Of a stretch of DNA of 64,000 nucleotides, positions 9,978 to 21,589 are shown one piece after another. This DNA is from Serinus canaria (lineage: Eukaryota > Chordata > Aves > Passeriformes > Fringillidae). Under the pieces are notes generated by a model. It was not told the origin of the DNA. It did not search any database and saw only the letters and a program-made list of their open reading frames with translations. The stretch spans positions 12,243,001-12,307,000 of the forward strand of contig NC_066333.1 in the NCBI RefSeq assembly GCF_022539315.1. Direction: 5' to 3'. A program made the position numbers and the translations under genes. Positions within the stretch are counted from its first letter, which is position 1. Each line of letters starts with the position of its first letter.

Positions 9978-11733
9978 TCAATTGGCAAGCAAAAGAGCTG
10001 AAGAAAAGGGCTTCAAAGAGTGACAGTTTTGTGGTGTACTTTTTTCTATCAACAAGGAAGGAGATTTCCTCCAGCAGCCAGAAGGTATTTCAATTTGCTA
10101 TGAACTTGAAACAGGACAGCAGCAAATGCTGAGAAACAGGGATTAAACCTGAAGTTTAGCTGGGGTGCCCTAAGCAGTTCCTGCAAGAGCTGTAACTAAA
10201 GATCCTGCTGCTGTGTCAAAATGTCCATGACTTCCCTGAGGGAGCAAATTCCAGCCCTTTCCCAAGAGCATGGAGACTCAAGCCAGAAGGTGCAGTGAGT
10301 TGGGATGCACAGCCAGCCCCACACAGACTGGGAACAAGCTGGGAAACCTTCCTTGCTGGGGCCAGTGCCTCTGATAAACCCCCTGCTCTCTTGGCTTCAC
10401 CTCGAAAAAACCCACAACAATCCCTTCAAGGGCCACCAAGGAGCTGGAACCAGAAGCAAGAAAATGTCCCCTCAAGGCTTTTCTTTTTCCTTCTTTTAGA
10501 GTCACAGGTTACACAAACATCACACTTAAGTAATTAAGGCTCAATTAAAGTTGTTGCAAAGAAGAATACAGAGTTGCAGTAACCAATCACAAACCAATTC
10601 CCCACTTTGGCAAGCACCAGAGTAGGATTGGTATAAATTTCACCAGGGAGATAAAAAGAAAATAATGCCCAATAAAACACCATGTCCAGCACACCCAGCT
10701 CTAAATCTCCACACTTCAGAAAGTTAAATGTCCAACAGAAGGGTCCAGGACATGATAAATCCCTGGAGCTGGGTCTCTGCTCAGTGAGCAGATGGGGCCA
10801 TGCAGCCACAGTAGGGACTTGGCTCCCTGTCTTGCCTTAGAGGAGAGTTAGAGAAAGAAGATAAATGAAATTCTGGACTTCACTTGCTGCTCTTCTCCCT
10901 TTAAGTCACAGATCAAATCCAGACCAGATGCCTCACTTTAGAAAGAATAAGCAAAGGAAGAAAAAACCCCTACTGTCTATGAAATAAATTGGAAACTTGT
11001 TTCTGATGGCCTAATTCTCATCTCATTTCAGTCAATTGGTGTTTTCCCAGCAGTTTTCTCAGCAGCAGGGTTAGGCTGATGGGAAAGGGGAAAAACCTAC
11101 AACGTTGGTAGGTTTTGGATGGGGGCCTTGCTGAGCAGCTGCCACCTTGCCAGATGTGCCTGGCACCCCCCTAGAGCTCTCCAACATCTGCAGGAGCAGC
11201 CTGGCTGCAGCAGGGAGGGCTGCAGCAAACCTCCCCAAGGGGAGACTTAGGGCAAACACAGCCAGGCACATGGCAGGACAACAGCTGAAGCCAAGAATCC
11301 ACCTCTGGTGGAGGCTGCAGACAGCACCATCCAGCAGAGCCAGCTGAACCTGCCCTGGTTAGGGAGAGGAATGGAAATCACACAGAGGGGAAGCAGCTTT
11401 TGGCCTTGCACACATATACACACACACCAGAGCTTCTGCAAACCTCCTAAGGGAAGTGAAGGTGCTGCCTAGAAAGTTAAAAGCTAATCATGCCTGAGCT
11501 TCCACTCTTTAGTAGTCCAGGATTAGTTTTCTCTCGGGTGTTTCAGTGCTGGTGGTCACTGCGTTGGGTGATTGTTTTTAACTTGGACCACGGTGTCTTG
11601 CTGTATGGGACTCATATATTAAATATTATGTGGGGATTGTTTCTGTTTTGGTTTTTTTGTTGTTGTTTTTAAGCATAATAACAGGATTTCTGTTGCTAGG
11701 TTCAACATCAGCTTCACTGTTTGTACATTTTTG

Positions 11734-11741
11734 TGTAAATA
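11734..11741 (+). promoter_or_regulatory. Pumilio-type element TGTAAATA
   Basis: Exact match to the Pumilio recognition element UGUAHAUA if the distal BMP7 3' UTR is transcribed. A near-match TGTACATT lies at 11722. Pumilio proteins repress or destabilise mRNAs through such sites (family knowledge). Confidence 0.35.
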
Positions 11742-11763
11742 GTTGTCACAAGCGGAAGAAGAA

Positions 11764-11772
11764 TTATTTATT
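11764..11772 (+). promoter_or_regulatory. AU-rich element nonamer TTATTTATT
   Basis: Matches the UUAUUUAUU nonamer of AU-rich instability elements, 23 bp after the Pumilio-type word and within the presumed distal 3' UTR. More ATTTA words follow near 11846-11861. Confidence 0.35.
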
Positions 11773-11943
11773 TCCATCTCTGAATTCCTTTTCAATCACA
11801 TGCAGGAAAAATGATTCTGGGTTCCTAAACACATTTGTTTCCTTATTTAAGAAGATATTTATTAACAGTTGGCAAAAATGCATACACATTTCTGGTTCTT
11901 TTCATAGAGCAGTTGTCAGAAGCCTTTTTGTACAAACCAGTAA

Positions 11944-11949
11944 AATAAA
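11944..11949 (+). terminator. BMP7: Distal polyadenylation signal AATAAA
   Basis: Canonical hexamer in AAAATAAATCG. A GU-rich stretch (TTGTGTATCTGTGTGG, about 11983-11999) follows at a suitable distance, and UGUA (11928) precedes it. Predicted cleavage is near 11965. Confidence 0.5.
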
Positions 11950-11970
11950 TCGTTGCAACTTTACAAAAGA

Positions 11971-13739
11971 TATCCCAATGACATTGTGTATCTGTGTGGT
12001 TATTCTCCTTTTATCCAAAGACCTTTCTGGCTGGACAATGTTTCATCCTGGGCCTCTGTTTTCAGGCTGCTCAGTCTCTAAGTACGGGCAAAGCTGTCAC
12101 ATGTCATTATTTGGGGCAGCTCCTTTGGTCCAAATGCAGCAGGGAGGGAAGAATAGCAAAAATATGGATGTGTTTTGCAGTCTGTGCTGCAAAGATCCAT
12201 GATTGAATTATAGTGCAGCTGTCAGCAGCTGTTTCAAAGAAGCAGGGGGTAAATTAGTTCTGTTTACTGCTAACATAGTTCAGAGATTTAGTCATCCCAA
12301 TAAAATTATAGAGGCACAAGAAAGGAAGAAAGAAACTCCAAAGAAACATCAGCCAAGAAGCTGACATTTTCTAATTTAGATTGTTTTAGCATATTTGAGA
12401 GATGCTGCTGGCATGAGGTTTCCTACTGTGGATACCACACTGCATTGCTATGGAGGAGCTGAAAAAAATAATGGTCTAAATCCCTCTATTAACTCAGCAT
12501 TATATCTTCAGGGCACAACAGCAGTTTTGGGGGTTCTTGTTTTCTTTGAACTGTGAGCAGAGTTGTGCCAGCTTACACAGATATATTTGCTGGGCCAGAG
12601 GATTAAACCATCAGCATTTGGGAGTTAATCTGCCATCTTCCACGAGCAATTACAGATTCATAAGTAAATTTGCTTTGTGCACTGCTCTGAGAGTCCAGTA
12701 AAGCATCAGTGGGAAGACTTTTGGTGATGTAAAACAAGACCTACCCAGCTTTTGTAGGCCTGGACTAAATTTAGAAGGAGGATCCTCTGGTAATTCTCAT
12801 TATGGTCCCAATTCTCTTCATTTAGGTGTAAGGCAGGGGTGGTGCCAGCAAGGAGAGAAAGAACAAAATAAATATTTTTACTTTGCAGGGCCAGTCCTGC
12901 AGCCAACAGCAGCTTTACCACTGAGTTCAACACGTCCAGCCATGAAATATCTGCTGGTTTCCAGCTCTGCCACAAACACACACAACTTGCTGGATGTGCT
13001 TTGGAGCAGCTTTCCCAGCCTAGGAGCCAAAACTCCATTCCCAAGCTGGTTGGGGCCTCCCCTTGGTCTGCAGCACTCCTGTGGCTTTGTCTCCTCATCT
13101 ACTGTTCTGGAAGAGGAATTCTTGACATGAATGCATCCACTGCCATAAACTGGCAGGGCCATAAAACCCTGGTGAATGAGCTTCCAAACAGCTAGATTTA
13201 TCTGAGTAATGACATTTTAAAACACATTTAAAACATTTTATAGAACAGTTATTCTAGCTTCCTTTCAGGCCAAACTTTGAGGATGTTATGTTTGCTTAAT
13301 TGAGCTGTTTCAGATCTGTTCCAGTACTGACAAAAAAATCCTTTTGTCCCTATGCAGGAAACCGCCTCTGCTGCTGCCAGTGTTCATATAATAAAAAATA
13401 ATGATTTAAATAAGCCTCAGTACAATTTTAAGATTCCTGGTTGTTATGGAAGTGTCAGCTGTAAAGCCTAAACCCAGAGAGGGCCAGCAGAGCTCACACA
13501 AGGCCAGCTCAGGGCATGGCCAGGGGCTGCAGGATTCCCTCTCCTGCTGGATTTGGTCCTTCAGCAGTGGGAACAGACACTTGTGGATAAAAATCCCCAC
13601 AGACTCATCTTCTGAGTTCAGAGTTCACATCCCCTGTATGCCTCCATCCAAATACCCTCCCTGCTGACTTCCACTGCTGCCACAAACACTCAGTGTCCAA
13701 CCTTCCTTCAGAGAGAAATTCTGCCCAATTAAGCTAAAA
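11971..13739. other. Intergenic, proximal 3' flank of BMP7
   Basis: No gene, named transposon or tandem repeat recognised. A further AATAAA lies at 12299-12304. Moderately AT-rich near 13200-13420. Confidence 0.6.
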
Positions 13740-14060
13740 GGAACCAGTCTGAAGTTTTTATTTATCAGGTAATGATTGACAAGACCTCGAGGCAAAAACT
13801 AGGAGCACTTTATACTGCAGTCACTCATTACCCAGGTACAAAAGCAACAGAAATGGGTTATTATGGCCACTTTGAGTTACTCTGTTTTAAATAAAAATAT
13901 CTATTCCCTTTTTCTGCTTAATGCTGTGGAATTCCTATTCCTAAATCAGCAGCTGAGAAAGTTTAGGATAGCAGGTTTAACACACTGATTTGTTTCCTAG
14001 CTGGTTTTCCAAGGCTCCATTTACCAAGCAATGGGAACAGACTTTTTAATTTTAAAATTT
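13740..14060. promoter_or_regulatory. Candidate conserved non-coding element
   Basis: Non-repetitive, AT-rich text with homeodomain-type words. TGATTGACA (13773-13781) fits a PBX/MEIS composite site, preceded by TTATCAGGTAA. It stands out from its flanks only by motif density and absence of repeats. Confidence 0.25.
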
Positions 14061-17000
14061 GGAAAGTTGTTTCTTGGTATTGTGAGGTTTACCACTTTGG
14101 GATAAATCTGCTATTATCTCCAACAGAATCCTTGTGTATGAATTAATTCCATAAGTGAAGACAGCACAATCTTTAAACAGTTTAAGTTTGGCTTTGCATT
14201 TAAAAGGAAAATGGGACAAGCTATAGACAGATTCATCAGCTTCACACTTTTTCCCCTCATTAAAGGTACTGGGGAATGTTGGGGGGAAAAAGGGAGCTCA
14301 GCCTCAGCCCCACAAACCCTTAGGAAGACAACTTTGCAGGCATGCTTAAGCATTTAACCATTTGCAGGCTGAAGCTCTGCATGGGGCAGCTTGAACTAAC
14401 CTCACCCTCAAGAACTGCCTTGCTTGTGTGCAATAACCCCAATCCCAGGGCAGTCAGCAGTGGTGTGGGGAGTGGAGCAGCTGTGTCTGGGCTGAGTGGC
14501 TGTGCCCAGTGCCTGTCATTAAAACCACTCTCAGAGCTGAGGTGGCTCCTGAGCCAGCAGCTCTGTGCTGCTGATAGCCTGGGCCTGATGGGCTTATTTT
14601 AAGAAGCTCTTAAGAAGAAAGGAGGGGATGCCATGAGCTCAGTGGATCTGTTGTGCTTTAGTGTGTCAGCACCTGGGGCTCCAGCCCAGCACGCTGGGGC
14701 CGTGCTCAGTTTCCAGAGCAGCCCTGCAGGTTTGTCACTGTGGTTGTGGAGGGCACAAAGGGCCACAGAGGCTCTCTTGACCTGGCTCCCCACCTTCCCT
14801 TCCCTTGCACGATCTCACCACCGAGGTCCAGAGTGGACAATAGCCCCAGGAGTGGCCAGACACTGAGGGTGACACCAGCCAGGTGACCTTTGGCTTGGCT
14901 GATGAAGGAGAACTGGTGCAGGCTGCTGGGTTTACCCCGTGCCATTTGCTGCTGCTGTGTCAGGTGCTTCATATAAAATATGTGGAAGCAGAGACATGGA
15001 GTGTCTGGATTCAGTTATGAGGGGTCAGAGCTCAAAGATATCATTTCTCAGGTCCCAACAATTTAAGTCATTTTGCTCAGTGTTTAAAACAAGCTGTAGA
15101 CAAGAGCAGAGCAGTCAGTGGCTCTACATCTTCTGCCTCAGACTCTTTAAAAAGAGAGATTTGGGCAGCTGCTTAATGAGAACAAATTCCTCATTTTAGC
15201 TTCTATCTTAGGCTACATAGTGAGCACACAAGAAAGGAGAACAAACCAACAGAGCAGCTGATCCAAAACTGACATGAGAGGAGCTTTGCTTCCGATCTGT
15301 TTATCCATTTCTCACAGTGATCTACTGCCACTGCTGACCTGGATTTGGCTCCTGAAGTGAGAAACCAGCTCTTAAATCCACTGAAATGAGCTGTTCTTCC
15401 TTAACAGGGGATGACCCGGCTGAACTGCAGTTTTAGGAGTTAATTACTCCAAGGTTAATTACTCCAAAGATGGATTTTGTGACACCTCAGGGGGAAGTTT
15501 TAGAGGAGACAGAGAGTAAAGGTAGGACCAGGCCTTTGTGAGAAGAAAGAAAGCAGCTGCTGCATTTTAAATTGTACAACCAAGTTCTGAAATGCACCTT
15601 GCAGGGTTCCCTGGAAACCCAGCCAGTGGTTCTGGGGAGGAGGATCACGACACTCAGAGATTGGGCCACCATCAGCAACTTTGGAGCAACTCTAACCAGG
15701 AGATCTTTTCCTCCTAACACCAAGGCAGACTTTTTTTATTCTCAATCAGAAAAATGCACAAGTAATTCCAAGTTCAGCCCATGAGTTGTTTTGGTTTCAC
15801 ATGACTACTGAGAAATCAACTGTAAAAGCTGGTGCAGTTTCACAGACACATACCATGCACAGAATGGGAACTGTAAATACTGGCAGGGAGTCTGGTTTAA
15901 GAAGCTGCAGCTAATGTTGTGTCAGAGCAGCCCTTGGAACCCCCATTTCCAGAGACTTATAGTGCAGGGGGTGGGGAGGGAATAAATCTGATTGTGCTGG
16001 AGCTCTGCCTACAACTTCTCAGCCATAAAGCCTTTATTTATGGCTGTTGCACAGCATGAAGGATTCAATTTGTTCTTTGTTATGAATTTCAGCGGATCAT
16101 GTAACTGTTTATTTCCAGATATTAAAAAAAAAAAAAGGTATTTTTGGTTTGCAGGAAAAAACAAAGCTCCTCATAGCCTACATCAGTGGGGATGTGCTCA
16201 GACCACACTTGATAGAGACAGAGGCTCCCAAAGCCCTGAAATTTCTTCCTGGCCAAGGAAGAAATTTCCTTCCTCCAGCCCCCTCAGAGAGCTGCTGGAG
16301 GCACTTCTTCATGGGAGGAGGTGGAAAAGCATAACCAATTCAAGGCACAAACTGGATCAGCTCTTCACAGCTTTGAGAGATTTCCTGCTTCTAGTAGCAG
16401 CTGAGAACAAGATGCTCAATAAAAAATAATAATAATAAAAAAATCTCAGCCAAAAGGAGCCGTGTGTCTCCAGTGACTCAGTGCACTTTGCAGTGGCAGT
16501 GTGGAGTCACAGTGACAGCCCTATTAATTAACACTTGCTAAGCATTCCCTCTTCAAAGAGTTTTTATTGATGGCAGTTAAAAAGGAAGATGCTTCTATTT
16601 TGCATTCATTTATTTTGTGTTTCTCATCTGGCTCAAGAACAAGCCTTGAGAAACCTGTTTTTTGGGCAAGAGGCAACAGCCTCGAGTTAAAAGGAGATGG
16701 AGGCTCCTTCCTGGGAGCTGGGGGAGATTGGCAGCAAATTAAGCCCACAGGTCAAATATTATGTTCTCCAGATGGGAGTGACAGTCTTTGAGGAAGCAGA
16801 TCTGGTTTTCTGCTGCAGCACCTCTCAGAAAATGAAAAGAAAAACATCTCTGCTGGCACTGCAGGACACTGGAGTGGCTTTTGCTTCCTTTCCAGACCAT
16901 GTGTCAGACACAGCCTGGTGTCTCCTCGAGTGTCCTCCTTCCCCTTATCAACAGAGGTGGAAGAGCAGGGATGAACCAGGTCTGTCCCTCACCTGCCTCC

Positions 17001-18700
17001 TCTTGAAATACTCTCAGCAAACAGAGAGGTGGGACAGATCCCAGGGCTGTCACCATCCAGGTCACACCCTGGCATGCCAGAGACTGCATTTACTGCTCCT
17101 ACAGCTTAAAAACCGAATGATTGGGGGTGATTTATTGCCAGGATGAGAATTGGGACCTCGGGGGTTTGTTCTAGGCTCAGGATCCCCCAGTTTTGTCAGC
17201 CTCTGGTTGAAAACACACAGGTTAATTGGATAGAGGCATGGAAAACCCTCCCCAGCTCTGTTCCCTGCCTCTGAAGGGAGTGTGAATGAACAACATGCCA
17301 GAGGTCACACACGCATCTGCAGAGAAGTTTACATTTAATCAACATCTGTCCCTCCCACCCAGCACATATGAGAATCTTCTGGGAAAAATAACAGTTAATC
17401 AATTCACAAAAATATTGAGCTGCAGCTCTTCCCTCCTCAGTCAAATTAAAGACCTTTTCTGTGCAGTGACAGCTGATAAACACTGTGCCCTGTACTTTAG
17501 GTCCTCATTGCTGGTGTCTGCCTTAATTGCTGCTTCCCATTTGCCTTGGCCCCCTCTCAAAGGAGGCAGCACATCTAATTGCACATGGAGGGAGATGTCT
17601 GCCTCTGATCTGTCTGAGCAGCTTCTCCCTCCAGTAATTTAGAAGTGTCTCTGTTACTCTGAACCAGTAAATGAGAGCAGCTTTGGGATTCAGCCACCTC
17701 CCCCAAACTAAAGGATTTTCCCTGTTCAGTAGGATGTTGTCACATTTGGCTGCCAAAACTCCTTATTGTGCTGTGATTTGTCAGCCAGAATGAAGCTCCA
17801 CTGCTGCCTGAAGTTGTTTTTGTTGAGGCCTCCTCATCTTTGAGAGGAAACTGCCATATCCCCCTCCCCACCCCATTTTCTTCTGCCCTTTACTCAAATG
17901 CATTAACAGCAGCAGCAGCATCAGAAAGTTTGTGGTGATGGGACTGGAATTCCTCAGTGGAGTTTGTCTTAACACATCCAGAATACCAGATATCTACTGA
18001 GCTATATATAGAGATAGGGCTACATCTCTGAAAAATTAAAAAAAAAAAGGTCTATACCTCTGAAAGCCACAAGGCCACAAAGATAGATTATGTGAATTAC
18101 TGTCATTACCAAAATTGCTGCTTAGACAAGAACTTCTAAGCACCCTGCATTGCTCTAGAAGTTTGACTACAGGAACCACTGCAATTACAAAGTATTTTAA
18201 ATCATGCCAGTACAAACACGATCTGGAAATGGAAAATACCGTGCTAGTCATTGCATCTGGAAATTAATGGTTGGCATGGAAATGCACGGAGCTGGTTACT
18301 CATGCTGAGCAGTGGGCACGCTGAAGTCATGTCCACCAGCACTCCTGACTACCTTTGACTGCAGGCAAAGGTTATTTCCAGCCTCACCCACACTTCTGGC
18401 AGCCCCAGGTCCAAGAGCTGCTGCTCACAGAGAGCTGGCACTGCTGACAGGGGACTGAGCTGTCAGCTCTCAGCGTGCCCAGGTGTGCAGAAAGGTGTGA
18501 CACACAAAGGCCAAAGGGCCACACAAGCCACATCACCCTCTCTTGCAAGATCAGAGCAACATTCCAGTCAAAAAAGCCTTCTTGTGAGTCTGTTTGGAAT
18601 AATGCACGTTAGGAACTTCTTGCTAAAAAAACTGGGAGAGAGGAGTTTGGAACCAAGCAATTTCCACTGAAGAAGGTGAAAAACCCACCAACCAAAAAAA
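14061..18700. other. Intergenic, nothing recognised
   Basis: Mixed composition. Only a poly-A run (about 16124-16136), a short AAT repeat (16425-16439) and a short CAG run (about 17908-17919) are notable. No splice-consistent exon, RNA gene or transposon that I can name. Confidence 0.6.
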
Positions 18701-21550
18701 TCTTTACAGCAACTTCCAGAGTCAGCTCACAGGTTTTACTGGCCAGAACAGCTTTTGTCCCCAGCCTCTGCCCAAGGAAGGGGTTGTGGGTGCACAGCAG
18801 AGAAGGAAGAGCAGAAGCTCCTCCATTTACATCACACCTGAGCCTGGCCCACAGCAGACAGGTTCCCCTGGCCCAGCTGCAGGTGGGAGAGCTCTCTGTT
18901 GCACAACATCCTGGGGACTAATCTCCAGCACCATCAGCCTGCAGAGAGCCTGTCCTTGTCCCCTGCACAGCAGCTGCTGTGGCTTCTGTCTGCCAGATCA
19001 AAGCAGAGCTCATTCCAACCAGCCAGCTCCAGTTCCTCAGGAAGCTGGGATCAGCCTGCTCTGGGATGGAGCTCAGGGTCCCTCCAGCCAGAGCTCAGCT
19101 CTGCTGGCCTCAGGACAAGAGCAAACCAACTTCCACAGGCAGAGCATCCTCTCCTCATTCCTTGTTTCTGCACCCCTGGTTCCAAGCACTGCTTTTGGTC
19201 CCCTACACAAAGGGAGCAACATCCCCTCTTCCCTACAGATGAAGCTACAGCAGCAAAATTCACAATTTCAAGATTATTTTGCCTGCAGAGTGTGAAGAAC
19301 TTGCAGGAACCACCAGCCCTGGCTGTACTCATCCCTGTCAGTGAGCAGAGCAGGGTGGGCAGCAGCAGAACAGGGCACAACACACAGAGCCTGCAGACAG
19401 ATTTTGCCAGCCACAACAAGAGAGGCCACTGCTTGAATTGCTTCTGTCACAAGCAGCCCCAGGCCTGGTCAGGACCAAAAAGAAGGCAAAGCCAGAGCAA
19501 ATAAATCATGGGAATAATAAATTAAAATAACATAACTCTAAAAGCAATACACAGAATCTCCTCTACCAGGATTCACAGGCTATTTCAAGCTGCAGCCTGT
19601 TCAGTGATCAACCCAAGCACCTGGTTCTCTGACACTGCAAACCACTGCATCATTTTATTTAGCAACAAAAGATAAACCTTACCTCTCCAGTACCAGAGGT
19701 CACCTTTTTCCTTTCCTCCATGCACTCTTCTCAAGAGAAACAGGCTGTGACACCAAGGTAACACCAGAATTTTGTCCTTCCAAGGAAAAGGGAACTTGTT
19801 CCTTTCCGAAATCACCAAAGTACCAGAGGGCACAAACCTTTCCCCTCCTTAGGGGAAACTCTGGCCCCTCTAACCAAGTTCCCAGGTCAGCCTCTCAGTG
19901 ACTGGCTTAAAATCAGCTCAGCCTCTCAGTGACTGCTTTAAAACCCTACAACTCAGTCCTCTCTGGGAACTTCTGATTTTCTCCTCCTTTGGTGATCATT
20001 CACCCATCAGTTTTTCAATCAGGAGGCACAAGCAGGTTGTCTCTGCCCCATGTGCTATGCCTGAAGCATGGAGCAGCTTCCCTCTGCCCCTCTCCCAGGC
20101 TCCCACCCCAAGGACCTCACTAATTAGCAATCACCCGTGCTCTGATCACCTTCACCTCGTGGGGTGTGGTCTCGCACAGCCTGAGTCCTCTGCTGGCCAC
20201 CAGAAGCCACCCCCACACGTGGTCCCTCAGCAAGGGGACTCTCTACCCTCCATCCCTGTGGGGACTGGGCAGAACCTGCCTCTGTCCTGCCTCCCTCTCC
20301 TGCCCAGAGAATCAGGGGGTCCAGGCAGGTTCTGGGCTGTTCACGAGTCCAGCTGGGCAGTGGGGAGGGAGTTCCTGGTGAAACTACTGGCTCCATGGAA
20401 AGCCTGGTGTAACACAGGTAGATTTTTTTACATCTCATGGCTCATTTTAGCAAAGATTGCTCCCAAAACAATCCTCTCCCAAGCTGCTCTAGAGGGCTGG
20501 GGGGCCCCACATCTGCAGAGGGGTTGGGAGCCCTGCCCACGTGTGTGGGTGTGCAGGCAGGGTCTCAGATGGCCAAGGCTGCACACGAGGAGGTTTGGTG
20601 GAGGCACAGAAACCTTTTCCCCCTCATGTGTGCCTTGCAAAAGCCATTGCTGGCTGTGCTGGCTGTCCCCAGCCCTGTGTCAGCCTCCCAAGCCCTGCTG
20701 CATCTTGCTCAGAGCCACAGCTCGGGTGATCAGCACCACTTTCATGTGGTCTTTGTTCCCTCTGCATCTGGGTCCCACATTTAGGAATCCAGCACTTGGC
20801 AGTGCAGCAGGGATGGGGTGACAATCCCAGACACTTAACTGGTTGTTTACCAGTGCCCCCTTCTCTGCAGAGAGGTTTTGGGCAGCACTTCCCACACCTG
20901 CACAGGGTGTGTTTAACAGGGGGGGATGGGTCTAAGGATTGCACCAAATCTGTCTTAACACAGCCCTTACTACAAATGAACTGATTTACACACCAGAGAA
21001 TTCCAGAGCCTGCTCTGGCAAAAGTTCCTATATTGAATATTGATAATTTCCACTCTCATTTCTGTCCTTTAACAAGACATAACTCAGTATGACTGGAAGG
21101 AGCTGGACCTGGGGTGTTGATTTCTGCTTCAATCATCCACTGCATAGCTCTGTGCAGGAGGTCTCCCCCACCAGTGCCACAGTTTCCCCTCCTGTAAAAT
21201 TTTAATTTTTCAGAATTTTGGAAGGAATGGCTCTGATGGGATGGGCTGTAAAGGACAGAAAGCACTGCAAGCAGGGGGCTGAGGTTGTGGTGAGGAGTCT
21301 GGAGTGACCACAGGGGAGCAGACAGGAATTAGGGGAACCAGACTGCCTGGAATGGGTCACCTCCAAAGCAGGAGCTGGGAATTCTCACACCAAGTCAAAA
21401 AACCGGGAAGTGTTTGGCCCCCATCCACCTGTCCTCATGCAGGCAATGCAGGGGCCTCTCTGATACTTTGTTCAATGGAAAATTTATCCTCTCCAGATAT
21501 TTGTGATGTGTCACATCTCTCAGCCTGCTGCACACACAGATCTGCCAGCT
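18701..21550. other. GC-richer, stop-poor intergenic stretch
   Basis: Locally higher GC and low stop-codon density give several long overlapping open frames on both strands, the longest of 307 codons at 19898-20821. None shows a domain, and frames overlap one another. I read it as composition, not coding. It contains a 31-bp-period direct repeat at 19888-19935. Confidence 0.55.
19888..19935 (+). repeat. Direct repeat of CAGCCTCTCAGTGACTG, period 31
   Basis: The 17-mer starts at 19888 and again at 19919, each followed by a GCTTTAAAA-like word with small differences. A recent local duplication. Confidence 0.8.
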
Positions 21551-21589
21551 GAGGGTTTTATGGGCCCCGCAGGGAGAGGAGCAGAGTGA

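Larger units (their letters stand above)
1..11970 (+). other. BMP7: BMP7 gene, 3' part (intron 2 to 3' UTR)
   Basis: Span of the one recognisable gene. Five coding exons (5107-5255, 6455-6652, 7881-7957, 8595-8705, 9217-9366) splice into 228 codon positions that continue in one frame to a stop. Exon sizes and phases follow the vertebrate BMP5/6/7/8 pattern. The product is a secreted TGF-beta superfamily ligand, made as a proprotein and cut to a disulfide-linked dimer that signals through type I/II serine-threonine kinase receptors to SMAD1/5/8 (family knowledge). BMP7 rather than BMP5 or BMP6 is chosen because of the propeptide end RSIRSTGGKQR, the linker with [20 protein letters not shown] in place of the BMP5/6 form with NAHMN, and [12 protein letters not shown] in the last exon. 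Exons 1-2, the signal peptide and the promoter are outside the window. The 3' limit is inferred from a polyadenylation signal. Confidence 0.95.
9367..11970 (+). other. BMP7: BMP7 3' UTR (distal end inferred)
   Basis: Non-coding continuation of exon 7. AATAAA signals at 9787 and 9972 would give short UTRs of about 0.4-0.6 kb. A third at 11944 would give about 2.6 kb. I favour use of the distal site because it has GU-rich sequence downstream (about 11983-12003) and UGUA words upstream. In addition 11490-11960 is U-rich with a Pumilio-type element and an AU-rich nonamer. No transposon or frame of interest is seen inside. Which end is used cannot be settled without transcript data. Confidence 0.5.

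Noticed and set aside
18786..19504. Open frames of 169 and 201 codons
   Set aside because: They overlap each other in different frames in the same stop-poor stretch and show no recognisable motif.
19898..20821. 307-codon open frame, the longest in the window
   Set aside because: No domain, low-complexity proline/serine/leucine-rich text, overlapped by other open frames on both strands, and no conserved start or splice context. Explained by local GC and few stops.
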